Shown here: positions 9,878-17,209 of the stretch, piece after piece
Numbering within the stretch: the first letter of the stretch is position 1
Layout of the letters: each line of letters opens with the position of its first letter
Source of the DNA: Corynebacterium urogenitale
GTDB lineage: Bacteria > Actinomycetota > Actinomycetes > Mycobacteriales > Mycobacteriaceae
Assembly: GCF_009026825.1 (NCBI RefSeq)
Contig: NZ_CP045032.1
Location: forward strand, 868,001 to 932,000
Length of the DNA stretch: 64,000 bases
Direction of reading: 5' to 3'
Made by a program: the position numbers and the translations under genes
Notes under the pieces: model-generated
What the model was told of the DNA's origin: nothing
The model's database searches: none
Seen by the model: the letters and a program-made list of their open reading frames with translations, nothing else

Positions 9878-11577
9878 CGCACACCACCTCCCGTGATCCG
9901 GCGAGCGGCCAGTGCGCCAGACAGCAGAACAGTAGGCACGCCGACGCCAGGCGTCGTACCCGATCCGGCGAGAACGAGGTTTTCTAAGCCATACGCGCGA
10001 GTATTGCGGGGTCGGAAAGGTCCGGTCTGGAACAAACTATGCGCGAGAGAGAACGGTGTGCCGGCACCATAGCCGTGTTTGCGTTCCCACGTGGCCGGTG
10101 TATCCACTCGCCCGATGGATAGGTGGTCTGACAGGCCTTCCCAACCGCGATTTTCCATCTCCGTGAGGAGCTCGGCGACGTATCGGTCAGTGATTCGTGG
10201 CCAATCGATCGCAGCCGAATGAAGGTTGGGGGTTGGTGCCAGGATGCTGATCGGTTCGTACACCACGCCCTCCTTCGAGGTTCTGCGCCTCGATGGAGCG
10301 CTGACCGCGGGACGGGTGATGAGTAGCGAAGGGGCACTCATCAGCTGCCCCTTGCCTTTGACGGCAGTGATTTCCTTGAAGATTTGCTCCCATTCCTCAC
10401 CGAAGCTAATGGTGTGGTGGAATTGTGCCTCCCACCCTTGCGCCACCTCCGAGGGCACCGTGCCGTGAATTACGACGGCGGAAGGGGACCAGCGTACTGG
10501 CAGTGGCCGGGCTCGTTTGGTTCGCTGTCGCTTTCCTGCCAGCTTGTCGATGATCGGCAGATCCGGGGTGGCTACGACGGCATCGGCTGCGAGGTATTCA
10601 CCGTCCTCCAACTCCACGCCGAGGATCCTGTCACCGGAAATCTGGAGGCTCTTCACTGGGGTGTTCAGCCGCACCTTGGCTCCCGCAGCGCGCAGGGCAT
10701 CAGCCATGACCTCAGCTGCCTCCCCAATGGAATGCTGCGGGTAGTAGACTCCCATCGCCGTATCCATATGGCTGATTACGGAGTACACGGCCAGCGCTGA
10801 TGCCGGAGATTCGCCAGCGTACAGGGCTTGGAAGGTAAAGAGCTTCTCCAACTCTTCATCACCGAGGTGTCGGCGGGTGCTCGGTCCTAAACGCCCGAAG
10901 GCGCCGAGTCCCAACAAACGCAGCAGATCCGAGGAGGAGGCTGGGGTGGCGATGAGATCGATGAGGGAGTCGAAATCTGCCGCGAGGAAATTCTCGTAGG
11001 AGGCAGTGAACATCTCCTGAGACCATGAACGGTGCCGCTCGTAACCAGAGATCAGGGCACGTTCGCGTTGGGCGACCGCACTTCCACCTTCGTCAGCGAA
11101 CTTCTCTCGCGCAAAGCGTGAAATTTCCGAGCACATGCGCGCAGAGTCGCCAAAGACATTAATCTGCCGACCGGATGCGAACTGAGCGTGATAGGCAGGT
11201 GACAGGCGCTGCGGTTTCCAACTCTCCGGCATATGCTGCCCCAAAGAATGCACCATGGATTCCACAAGACTAGGCATGGTCAGCACCGTGGCGCCGGTAT
11301 CAGCTTCAAAGGAACCATGCTTGCTCTCCAGAGTCTCAGTTCGGCATCGCCCACCAACTGCATCCGCAGCTTCCACGAGAGTCACCTCGAGGCCAGAGGC
11401 ACGTAGACGGCATGCGGCGGCCAATCCGGACAAGCCAGCCCCAATAACGACCACCCGCTGGATATCGCCTGGCACACGCTTACGGGTGACAGCGCGAGTC
11501 ATCGGAATGAGAGGGCGGGGTAGCTGCAGGTGTCGGCGTGAGTCCACGCCCGTACGCAGAGTTCGTTGTTTAACCAT
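9874..11577 (-). CDS. crtI: Carotenoid desaturase-like FAD oxidoreductase (CrtI family)
   Basis: A 567-residue flavoprotein. The Rossmann FAD motif VVVIGAGLSGLAAACRLRASG begins near residue 43 and is followed by the E-A-x-x-x-x-GGRCRTE segment. The C-terminal signature GLENLVLAGSGTTPGVGVPTVLLSGALAARR is that of bacterial phytoene desaturases. It would remove hydrogens from phytoene or a related polyprenoid. It lies between the prenyl diphosphate synthase gene and mptA on one strand, 4 bp after idsA and overlapping mptA. No phytoene synthase (crtB) is in the window, so the substrate is uncertain and may be a carotenoid made with enzymes encoded elsewhere. A later ATG (MTRAVTRK) could be the true start, removing about 25 residues. 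Confidence 0.75.
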   Translation of the reverse strand: MVKQRTLRTGVDSRRHLQLPRPLIPMTRAVTRKRVPGDIQRVVVIGAGLSGLAAACRLRASGLEVTLVEAADAVGGRCRTETLESKHGSFEADTGATVLTMPSLVESMVHSLGQHMPESWKPQRLSPAYHAQFASGRQINVFGDSARMCSEISRFAREKFADEGGSAVAQRERALISGYERHRSWSQEMFTASYENFLAADFDSLIDLIATPASSSDLLRLLGLGAFGRLGPSTRRHLGDEELEKLFTFQALYAGESPASALAVYSVISHMDTAMGVYYPQHSIGEAAEVMADALRAAGAKVRLNTPVKSLQISGDRILGVELEDGEYLAADAVVATPDLPIIDKLAGKRQRTKRARPLPVRWSPSAVVIHGTVPSEVAQGWEAQFHHTISFGEEWEQIFKEITAVKGKGQLMSAPSLLITRPAVSAPSRRRTSKEGVVYEPISILAPTPNLHSAAIDWPRITDRYVAELLTEMENRGWEGLSDHLSIGRVDTPATWERKHGYGAGTPFSLAHSLFQTGPFRPRNTRAYGLENLVLAGSGTTPGVGVPTVLLSGALAARRITGGGVR

Positions 11578-11581
11578 CGCT

Positions 11582-12712
11582 CTAGAACTTCCTATTGCTG
11601 AGCTTTTCGGTCAGGCCGGTGAGCTCAGTCTTAATCCCAGCATCCAGCGGAGAATCCTGGAGAGCGTCGATGGCGCGTCGACTACGAATCTGAATCTCTT
11701 CTTCGATTGCCTGCGCTGCTCCGGTGCGAACGATGATCTCCCGGAGCACGTCAATGTCGGCCTCATCTTGCACGGTGCCCAGGCTCTTTGTGAGTTTATC
11801 GACGTCAGATTCCGTGCCCTGAGCCAATGCCAAATTGATCAGGGCAGTCCGCTTGCCTGTACGCAAGTCATCGCCACTGGGCTTTCCAGTCATCGAAGGA
11901 TCGCCGAAGACCCCCAACTGGTCGTCACGGAGTTGGAAGACCACACCTACATCGTGGCCCACAGCGCGCAGAAGCTCCACCACCTGCTCATCAGCGCCCA
12001 CGAGGGCCGCGCCCAAATGCAGCGGGCGGGCAACAGTGTAGCTCGCGGTCTTGTATTCCATGACCTTGTAGGAATCCTCTACATCCTCGCTGCCATTGGC
12101 TTCCACCGTGACGTCCAGTATTTGCCCTGCGATGACTTCCGAACGCATCGCGCGCCATGGGATGCGCACATTGCCTAAGGCTTGCGCCGACACTCCCGAG
12201 TCATGAAGCATGTCATCCGCCCACGCGAGTGCCAGATCGCCCGTGAGGATCGCCTGACTCACGCCATAGTGCTCAGAAGAGCCCAGCCAACCTTTTTCAC
12301 GGTGCTCCGACTCGAAGCGGCGGTGGGTTGTCGGATGACCGCGCCGGGTATCGGATTTATCGATAATGTCGTCATGAATCAGTGCGCACGCCTGGATTAA
12401 CTCCAAGGCCGATACAGCAGTCAGTAGTGCAGCGGGGTTCACGGTGGCGTCGTCGGGAAAGGGAATGGACAGGGAGCCACCGCCACCCTCAAGGCCCGCA
12501 CGAAGGCCAGCCCACGCGAACATCGGGCGGACGCGCTTGCCTCCGAGAAGAACGAAGTCCTTGAGATAAGAAACTGCCTGGTCAAACTCCCGGCCGATCG
12601 CCGAAAACTCCTGAGAGCTCTCCTCGAAATAGTGGCTTAAGACCTTGTGGACGGCTTCGGGGACAGCGGACAGAGGAGCATCGAGGCTCCACTGCGAAAC
12701 AGGAGAAGTCAT
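11582..12712 (-). CDS. idsA: Polyprenyl diphosphate synthase (GGPP synthase type)
   Basis: About 376 residues of the all-helical trans-isoprenyl diphosphate synthase family. The first aspartate-rich motif (IHDDIIDKSD, DDxxD) and the second (QLRDDQLGVFGD) that bind magnesium and the allylic diphosphate are present, and the lysine/arginine following (GKRVRP; RRG) are in place. It makes a short-chain polyprenyl diphosphate, probably geranylgeranyl diphosphate, for menaquinone, polyprenyl phosphate and carotenoids; IdsA at this position next to metF is known in C. glutamicum. The frame is open up to 12781, but ATG 12712 is preferred: MTSPVSQW matches family length and a good promoter ends 8 nt before it. 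Confidence 0.88.
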   Translation of the reverse strand: MTSPVSQWSLDAPLSAVPEAVHKVLSHYFEESSQEFSAIGREFDQAVSYLKDFVLLGGKRVRPMFAWAGLRAGLEGGGGSLSIPFPDDATVNPAALLTAVSALELIQACALIHDDIIDKSDTRRGHPTTHRRFESEHREKGWLGSSEHYGVSQAILTGDLALAWADDMLHDSGVSAQALGNVRIPWRAMRSEVIAGQILDVTVEANGSEDVEDSYKVMEYKTASYTVARPLHLGAALVGADEQVVELLRAVGHDVGVVFQLRDDQLGVFGDPSMTGKPSGDDLRTGKRTALINLALAQGTESDVDKLTKSLGTVQDEADIDVLREIIVRTGAAQAIEEEIQIRSRRAIDALQDSPLDAGIKTELTGLTEKLSNRKF

Positions 12713-12720
12713 GGCTCCCC

Positions 12721-12749
12721 ATTCTACGGAAGGCAAAATAACTGCCCAA
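12721..12749 (-). promoter_or_regulatory. idsA promoter, leaderless
   Basis: On the minus strand TTGGGC (12749-12744) and TAGAAT (12726-12721) are 17 bp apart. The expected start of transcription coincides with the idsA ATG at 12712. The metF promoter occupies the other half of the same intergenic region. Confidence 0.6.
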
Positions 12750-12775
12750 CTTCCCACGCGCGGCACCAGCACAGA

Positions 12776-12781
12776 TAACAT
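12776..12781 (+). promoter_or_regulatory. metF -10 box, leaderless
   Basis: TAACAT at 12776-12781 lies 8 nt before the metF ATG at 12790 and no Shine-Dalgarno sequence precedes that ATG. TTCCCA at 12751-12756 is a weak -35 candidate with a long 19-bp spacer. Confidence 0.4.
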
Positions 12782-12789
12782 GTGTCTTC

Positions 12790-13758
12790 ATGGCAAGCAT
12801 TCGTCGGCAAGTCGCAGTCTCCGACTCACTGAAATTCACCACACCAGGACGCGTTCCCTTCAGCGTGGAATTCATGCCACCGAGGGACGACGCCGCCGAA
12901 CAGCGCCTCTGGGGCGCGGCGGAAGCCTTCCACGACTTAGGCGTGAGCTTCGTCTCCGTCACTTACGGTGCCGGAGGCTCTACACGCGAGCGCACCCTGC
13001 GCGTGGCTCGTCAGCTCGCGACCAAACCGCTCACCACACTGGTTCACATGACGCTCGTCGACCACACAGTGGAGGAAATTAAACAGCTGATCCGCAGCTT
13101 CGCGAGCTATGGGCTGACCAACCTGCTGGCGCTGCGTGGTGACCCTCCGGGAGACCCGAACGCGGAATGGATCCCCACCGAGGGTGGCCTCCTCTACACC
13201 AATGAGCTCATTGAGCTGGCGAAATCTATGCCAGAATGTGAAGACTTCGATATCGGCATAGCGAGTTTCCCTGAGGGGCATTACCGCGCGAAGGACCTTG
13301 AATCGGACACGTACTACACACTCCAGAAGCTGCGCGCGGGTGCGGAGTACTCGATTACCCAGATGTTCTTCGACGTTGATCACTACCTGCGCCTGCGTGA
13401 CCGGCTCGTAGCCGCGGACCCGGAGCACGGTGCGAAGCCGATCATCCCTGGCCTGATGCCCATCACCTCCCTCCGTGGTGTGCGACGCCAGATGGAGCTC
13501 GCCGGGGCTTCTTTGCCGAAATCACTCGAGAAGCGTCTGCTGGATGCGGCGGCAGGTGACGAGATTGCCAATAAGGAGGCAATCCGTGAAGTAGGTATTG
13601 AAGTGACAACGGAGATGGCGGAGAGGCTCATCGCGGAAGGCGCGCCAGACCTGCACTTCATGACCATGAATAATGTACGTGCAACGCAGGAAGTGCTGCA
13701 CAACCTGGGTATGGCGCCGGCTTGGGGACCAGGCTACGGTCACGACATGGTGCGATAG
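12790..13758 (+). CDS. metF: 5,10-methylenetetrahydrofolate reductase
   Basis: A 322-residue FAD-dependent TIM-barrel enzyme that reduces methylene-THF to 5-methyl-THF for methionine synthesis. Family motifs are the early VEFMPPRD (the catalytic glutamate lies in this strand), the VTYGAGGSTR segment, LTNLLALRGDPP (FAD and folate contacts) and QMFFDVDHYLR. Length fits the bacterial type without the eukaryotic regulatory domain. It is divergent from idsA, the arrangement found in C. glutamicum. In C. glutamicum metF is under the McbR repressor; I did not find a clear McbR operator in the 77-bp intergenic region. Confidence 0.93.
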   Translation: MASIRRQVAVSDSLKFTTPGRVPFSVEFMPPRDDAAEQRLWGAAEAFHDLGVSFVSVTYGAGGSTRERTLRVARQLATKPLTTLVHMTLVDHTVEEIKQLIRSFASYGLTNLLALRGDPPGDPNAEWIPTEGGLLYTNELIELAKSMPECEDFDIGIASFPEGHYRAKDLESDTYYTLQKLRAGAEYSITQMFFDVDHYLRLRDRLVAADPEHGAKPIIPGLMPITSLRGVRRQMELAGASLPKSLEKRLLDAAAGDEIANKEAIREVGIEVTTEMAERLIAEGAPDLHFMTMNNVRATQEVLHNLGMAPAWGPGYGHDMVR

Positions 13759-13809
13759 TCGCGGCGCCCGGTCGGCGAGTGCTTGCCGGGGCTGCGTGGG
13801 GGTTGGCGG

Positions 13810-14448
13810 CTATGAGGGAGAGTTCGTCGCGCGCTGGAGAATCGCGAAAGGGCGATCATCGGCTGGAAATGTGAAGTTTCGCAGTACATCGGTAAATCCG
13901 AGCTTCCGGTAGAGCTTCCAGGCTCCGTTATTCTCTTCGGGGACCTCCGGCGTGGACAGCATGGCCTTGGGCAATGTGATGGAGTTTAGGTGCTGCCGAA
14001 GAAGTGCGTGCCCGATGCCACGGCCTTGGAGGTGAGGCGACACGTGAATTTCGGAAAGCTCGGCGTAGCCGGTTAAAAGGTTCCTCGCCTCCGTTGGGGA
14101 GTGGCCGTTATCGCGTAGGCCGCGGAAGACTTGCTGATACCACCATGTGTGTGGCGTGCCGGTGAAACTGAAGCAGACCGCCGCGCTTCGCTGGCGCATG
14201 TCATTGATGTTTGGCGGGGTGTTAGCTGCGTGAACTAGTGCAAGATGGCAGAGGAACCCAGAATGGTTCAGGTTAGAGAGCCATAGACTCTTGCGCTGCG
14301 CGAAAAACTGGGGGGAGTAGTTCATTGCGGCAAGGTGAATGTCGACCAGCTCATCAACGCGCCGAAAGAACTGTGTGGCGGTAGCAGGCACGATCGAAAT
14401 GACGGATGATGCCTGAAGGGCGCGGTCGGTACGGGGCATGCGATACAT
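13810..14448 (-). CDS. GNAT-family N-acetyltransferase
   Basis: A 212-residue protein with the acetyl-CoA-binding motif A, EIHVSPHLQGRGIGHALLRQHL, at about 145-166 and the following NGAWKLYRKLGF segment typical of the GNAT fold. The first half is less conserved and should hold the acceptor site. Its place after metF parallels Rv2170 in M. tuberculosis, which is described as a GNAT enzyme; the acceptor here cannot be read from the sequence. The gene is convergent with metF and divergent from the HEPN gene. An SOS box lies 40 bp upstream of its start, so LexA control of this gene is as possible as of the HEPN gene. Confidence 0.75.
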   Translation of the reverse strand: MYRMPRTDRALQASSVISIVPATATQFFRRVDELVDIHLAAMNYSPQFFAQRKSLWLSNLNHSGFLCHLALVHAANTPPNINDMRQRSAAVCFSFTGTPHTWWYQQVFRGLRDNGHSPTEARNLLTGYAELSEIHVSPHLQGRGIGHALLRQHLNSITLPKAMLSTPEVPEENNGAWKLYRKLGFTDVLRNFTFPADDRPFAILQRATNSPS

Positions 14449-14488
14449 GTTGCCATGAAAACTCGCGGCATATGGAGACTTACGGTAT

Positions 14489-14504
14489 TCGAATATGTGT
14501 TCGA
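14489..14504. promoter_or_regulatory. LexA operator (SOS box)
   Basis: TCGAATATGTGTTCGA matches the actinobacterial SOS box TCGAA(A/C)ANNTGTTCGA at 15 of 16 positions, and its reverse complement matches equally well. It lies in the 158-bp divergent region between the GNAT gene (starting 14448, leftward) and the 18-codon ORF plus HEPN gene (rightward). Confidence 0.75.
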
Positions 14505-14528
14505 ATTAATCGGGTTGGGAGGAGAATT

Positions 14529-14585
14529 ATGTCTCACGCTCTCTCTATGTTGTCTGTAATGAAAAGGTTAATGATGCTCCATTGA
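14529..14585 (+). CDS. Possible 18-residue leader peptide upstream of the HEPN gene
   Basis: ATG at 14529 is preceded by the strong site GGGAGGAG (14517-14524) and opens an 18-codon frame ending TGA at 14583-14585, 21 nt before the HEPN start. The product, starting MSHALSMLSVMKR, is basic and methionine-rich. It may be a translated leader, a small protein, or chance. It lies between the SOS box and the HEPN gene, so it would be part of the same transcript. Confidence 0.35.
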   Translation: MSHALSMLSVMKRLMMLH

Positions 14586-14606
14586 AACGGTAAAGGAGGA
14601 GGGGGC

Positions 14607-15014
14607 ATGGCTACAGTGCAAAGGATTAGGGGATCGATCCGGCCTAGTGCTCGAGCATTCGTCGAGGAGGCTGAGCGCCAACTGGAGCGGTCTCGAATGG
14701 CGAATAGTTGTGAGGAGTCGGTTGTGTATTCCTACCGGGCGGCGCTTCGCGCGGCAGGGGCACTTATTGAATGGGCTATGCGGAAGCGGAAGCGTCGTCC
14801 CTCCGGATCTGCTTGGGCAAAGCTTCGTGCTCTGGATCCAAGCTTGGGGGATTGGGCAAATCGGTTTGAAACTCATGCGCGACTGGCGTCACGGGCGGAG
14901 ATGGGCTTGGAGCGTGGGCTCCATCCGATGGTGGCGGAGAGATTGTATGAGCAGGCCTGTGAATTGGTGGATCTGGCGAGGGAAAGGACTGACTACCTTC
15001 CGAAGATTGCCTAG
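14607..15014 (+). CDS. HEPN-domain protein (SAV_6107-like)
   Basis: A 135-residue all-helical protein resembling the SAV_6107-type HEPN family found across actinobacteria. Visible blocks are ARAFVEEAERQLERS, a YRAALRAAGALIEWAMRKRKR helix with a basic patch, a WAKLRALDPSLGDWANRFE segment and a final helix with LYEQACELVDLAR. HEPN domains often act as metal-independent RNases through R-x4-6-H, but I see no exact copy of that motif; the nearest are RFETH and ERGLH, with wrong spacing. It may thus bind rather than cut RNA, or have another role. The ATG is preceded by AAAGGAGGAGG, a very strong ribosome binding site. An SOS box about 100 bp upstream suggests induction by DNA damage. Confidence 0.7.
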   Translation: MATVQRIRGSIRPSARAFVEEAERQLERSRMANSCEESVVYSYRAALRAAGALIEWAMRKRKRRPSGSAWAKLRALDPSLGDWANRFETHARLASRAEMGLERGLHPMVAERLYEQACELVDLARERTDYLPKIA

Positions 15015-15447
15015 GGGGCGAGGTTAAGGGATTGTAAATCTGCCCGCTGGGCCGACTGATCTTATCGCTGACTCTGCGGTTGGCGGTTGGGAAGTCTGTC
15101 CGCGAGGGTGGTGGATGGAAAGCCTGTCAATGGGGTTGTTGGACAGTGAAAACGACGCAAAGGTGAAGGCGTCTGCACTGGCCGAAAGGGGCTCAAAGTG
15201 CCGGTCGACAATTGAGAAGTTTGCGCTAAGCTGGGCGTAGCTAGTTTTCCCGCCAGAAGGTTCAAGGAAACCAGAGGAACTTTGGGCCTGATGGAACTAA
15301 AACCGTAGCGTGGGCGTTATACGAGGTAGAACGCCAGAGCAGCGTGCGGTGACAACTGACAATGGAAGCTCATTGGTCAGGCATTGGACGCGCACTTTGT
15401 GGTCGCGAGAATCAGCGGAGATGCCGCTGTGCAACATGGAGGTCATT
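15015..15447. other. 433-bp intergenic region without a supported gene
   Basis: Between the HEPN gene and the DUF3040 gene. Short open frames occur on both strands but have no ribosome site or recognisable product. The only notable items are GGAGG at 15438-15442 serving the next gene and an isolated -10-like TATACG at 15317-15322. Confidence 0.5.
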
Positions 15448-15846
15448 GTGGCTCTATCAGAGCAGGAACGGCGAGCGCTGGAAGAAATCGAACGCGCGCT
15501 GATCGCCGAGGACCCACGGTTCGCCAAGCGGGCTAGCCGTGGTGGAGAGGAAACCAGTTTCTCCCTGAACATCCGTTCTCTCGCGCTGGTTCTTCTCGGT
15601 CTCTGCTTCATGGTCGGTGGAATCAGCTTGGCTCAGTTTTCCCTGTGGTTCGTGGCTCTGAGCATCGTCGGTTTCCTCATCATGTTTGGAGGAGGTCTTC
15701 TTGCTTTCCAGGGCGAGAGCACTCCCCGGGACAAGGGAGTTGGTAGTGCTCGAGAGGCGAAGCGCGCGGAAGCTAAGAAGTTGAAGTCGCACGGGGGCCT
15801 CAGCGACAGGATGGAGGACAACTTCCGTCGGCGTTTCGAGCGCTAA
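15448..15846 (+). CDS. DUF3040 family membrane protein
   Basis: A 132-residue protein starting (V)ALSEQERRALEEIERAL, the hallmark opening of the actinobacterial DUF3040 family. An amphipathic N-terminal helix is followed by two membrane helices (about 45-85) and a basic, hydrophilic cytosolic tail. The function is unknown; the family lies upstream of mraZ and the dcw genes in many actinobacteria (Rv2169c in M. tuberculosis), suggesting a link to envelope or division. GTG 15448 is chosen over the longer frame from 15310 because it gives the family start and GGAGG lies 5 nt before it. A strong hairpin follows. Confidence 0.78.
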   Translation: MALSEQERRALEEIERALIAEDPRFAKRASRGGEETSFSLNIRSLALVLLGLCFMVGGISLAQFSLWFVALSIVGFLIMFGGGLLAFQGESTPRDKGVGSAREAKRAEAKKLKSHGGLSDRMEDNFRRRFER

Positions 15847-15861
15847 GGCTGAACTCTGGTC

Positions 15862-15901
15862 CTGGTGACCGGATGAGATCACTGGTGACCGGATGAGATC
15901 A
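15862..15901 (+). repeat. Exact 20-bp tandem duplication
   Basis: The unit CTGGTGACCGGATGAGATCA occurs twice head to tail at 15862-15881 and 15882-15901, directly after the DUF3040 stop codon and before its terminator. Confidence 0.9.
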
Positions 15902-15939
15902 ATGGTTGCAAGCAAGTGAGTGTGTAGCCACTGTAAGAA

Positions 15940-15983
15940 GGCAAGGGCGCGCCGAACGAAAAATCGTTCGGTGCGCCCTTGCC
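15940..15983. terminator. Strong hairpin terminator after the DUF3040 gene
   Basis: A 20-bp stem (15940-15959 with 15964-15983, one G-U pair) around an AAAA loop. There is no long T run, as is common for corynebacterial terminators. It isolates the dcw cluster from upstream transcription. Confidence 0.8.
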
Positions 15984-16016
15984 TATGCATTAGTAGGGAA
16001 ATGCTTGCGATGCTTG

Positions 16017-16031
16017 CCCCAAACAACCCCA
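16017..16031 (-). promoter_or_regulatory. Distal MraZ-box-like pair
   Basis: On the minus strand TGGGG-N5-TGGGG (16031-16017), the spacing of the MraZ operator. It is about 670 bp upstream of mraZ. Confidence 0.45.
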
Positions 16032-16046
16032 GACGTCGGGCTAGGA

Positions 16047-16061
16047 GTCACATCTGTCACA
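16047..16061 (+). promoter_or_regulatory. MtrA-like direct repeat
   Basis: GTCACA at 16047-16052 and again at 16056-16061, a 9-bp period as in mycobacterial MtrA boxes (GTCACAnnnGTCACA). MtrA is the response regulator that ties cell wall and division genes to the MtrB sensor. It lies in the long region upstream of mraZ. Confidence 0.5.
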
Positions 16062-16155
16062 TCGAACTGCGGAAATGGAGTTGCATGCTCCGTGCATGGG
16101 GCTGTTTGGTACATTTTCATCGGCGGGGCAATGCGGGGAGGGGCATGTTCGTTTG

Positions 16156-16170
16156 TGGGGCACTGTGGGG
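16156..16170 (+). promoter_or_regulatory. Distal MraZ-box-like pair
   Basis: TGGGG at 16156-16160 and 16166-16170 with five bases between. A degenerate CGGGG-N5-CGGGG precedes it at 16124-16138. Confidence 0.45.
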
Positions 16171-16255
16171 TGCTCTCGACTGGGGGGGGCTAAGAGAGGA
16201 ACGTACTCGCGTGTGAGGTGCGGCGCGGGGGGCTGTGACCTATTTGGAGTTCGCT

Positions 16256-16292
16256 CCCCACATAGCCCCACCCGATGCCCCACTTGGCCCCA
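16256..16292 (-). promoter_or_regulatory. Two distal MraZ-box-like pairs
   Basis: On the minus strand two TGGGG-N5-TGGGG pairs stand next to each other, read as CCCCA at 16256, 16266, 16278 and 16288. Spacing is 10 bp within each pair and 12 bp between the pairs. Confidence 0.45.
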
Positions 16293-16593
16293 CTTGGATC
16301 TCTGCTGTCTTTCGGTGGTGGCTGGTGGTGAAAGAGTTGGTGTGCGGCAATGTGTGCAGAAAAGGCGTTGAACTGGCATTATGTGCCGTTGTATCGTTGA
16401 CTGTTAGACGTTGGGCGGTGTCATTCGGCTGACGCTCGGTGTCTGGTTGTCCGGCGAAGTGCTCGGGCGGGCGAGTGAGAAAGGGTGGCTAGCGGCCTTG
16501 CATGTGATTTTTCTTCCAGGTTTAATAGCGCAGGTAAAGTGCGCAAAATAACCCTCAAGTTTTTGTTTAAAGTTCGGCGTGTATGTGTCCCGG

Positions 16594-16618
16594 TGGGTGG
16601 AAGTGGGGTAAAGTGGGG
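16594..16618 (+). promoter_or_regulatory. MraZ operator of the dcw promoter
   Basis: TGGGT (16594-16598), TGGGG (16604-16608) and TGGGG (16614-16618) are separated by exactly five bases each, the TGGGN-N5 triple bound by MraZ in other bacteria. A -10-like TAAAGT (16609-16614) lies inside it, so bound MraZ would block the mraZ promoter. This is about 85 bp before the mraZ start. Confidence 0.8.
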
Positions 16619-16701
16619 CACAGCGACGCGCTGAATAACTAAACAGAGCTGGTTACAACGAGAAACCTGTCCGCAAAGGTGATGAGAAAGGAGCCGCAGA
16701 C

Positions 16702-17133
16702 ATGTTCTTCGGCACCTTCACACCGAAGTTGGACGATAAGGGAAGGCTGACGCTGCCGGCGAAATTCCGCGAGGAACTAGCCGACGGCCTCATGGTGGTC
16801 AAAGGTCAGGACCGTAGCCTGGCGGTGTATCCGCGAGGCGAGTTCCTCGTCCGGGCCAAAAAGGCGGCAGCAGCATCGCGTACGAACCCTCGGGCTCGCG
16901 CATTCGTGCGCAACCTGGCGGCCAGTGCCGATGAGCAAACTCCAGACGCCCAAGGGCGTATCACCATTCCGGTGGCACACCGCTCGTACGCGGGACTGTC
17001 GAAGAAATGTGTGGTCATCGGCAACGTGGATTTTCTGGAAATCTGGGATGCCGAAGCGTGGGAGACCTACTCCGCCGAGCATGAGAGCGATTTCTCCATG
17101 GGAGACGACGAATCCTTCGCCGACTTCCTGTAG
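16702..17133 (+). CDS. mraZ: Transcriptional regulator MraZ
   Basis: A 143-residue protein with two AbrB-like swapped-hairpin repeats: [24 protein letters not shown] at the start and a second [18 protein letters not shown] half from about residue 81. Each carries the D-x-K/Q-G-R-(L/I)-T-(L/I)-P motif whose arginine contacts the TGGGN DNA sites. MraZ forms a ring-like oligomer and represses the dcw promoter. The triple TGGGN operator lies just upstream, pointing to autoregulation. The ATG follows AAAGGAG at 8 nt. The first gene of the dcw cluster; a 259-bp leader with competing hairpins separates it from rsmH. Confidence 0.95.
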   Translation: MFFGTFTPKLDDKGRLTLPAKFREELADGLMVVKGQDRSLAVYPRGEFLVRAKKAAAASRTNPRARAFVRNLAASADEQTPDAQGRITIPVAHRSYAGLSKKCVVIGNVDFLEIWDAEAWETYSAEHESDFSMGDDESFADFL

Positions 17134-17209
17134 AGACTGCTGATCTGGCCGTAGCACCTTAGCGAAGAACCTTCACGCGACTTCCTTTTCTCCGGATTCT
17201 AAGAGTGTG

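Noticed and set aside
11255-12178. Open frame of 307 codons on the plus strand over the crtI-idsA junction.
   Set aside because: Both genes on the minus strand carry family motifs; the plus frame has none.
16041-16379. Short open frames on both strands upstream of mraZ.
   Set aside because: They arise from G-rich, repeat-containing DNA, lack ribosome sites and encode low-complexity products.
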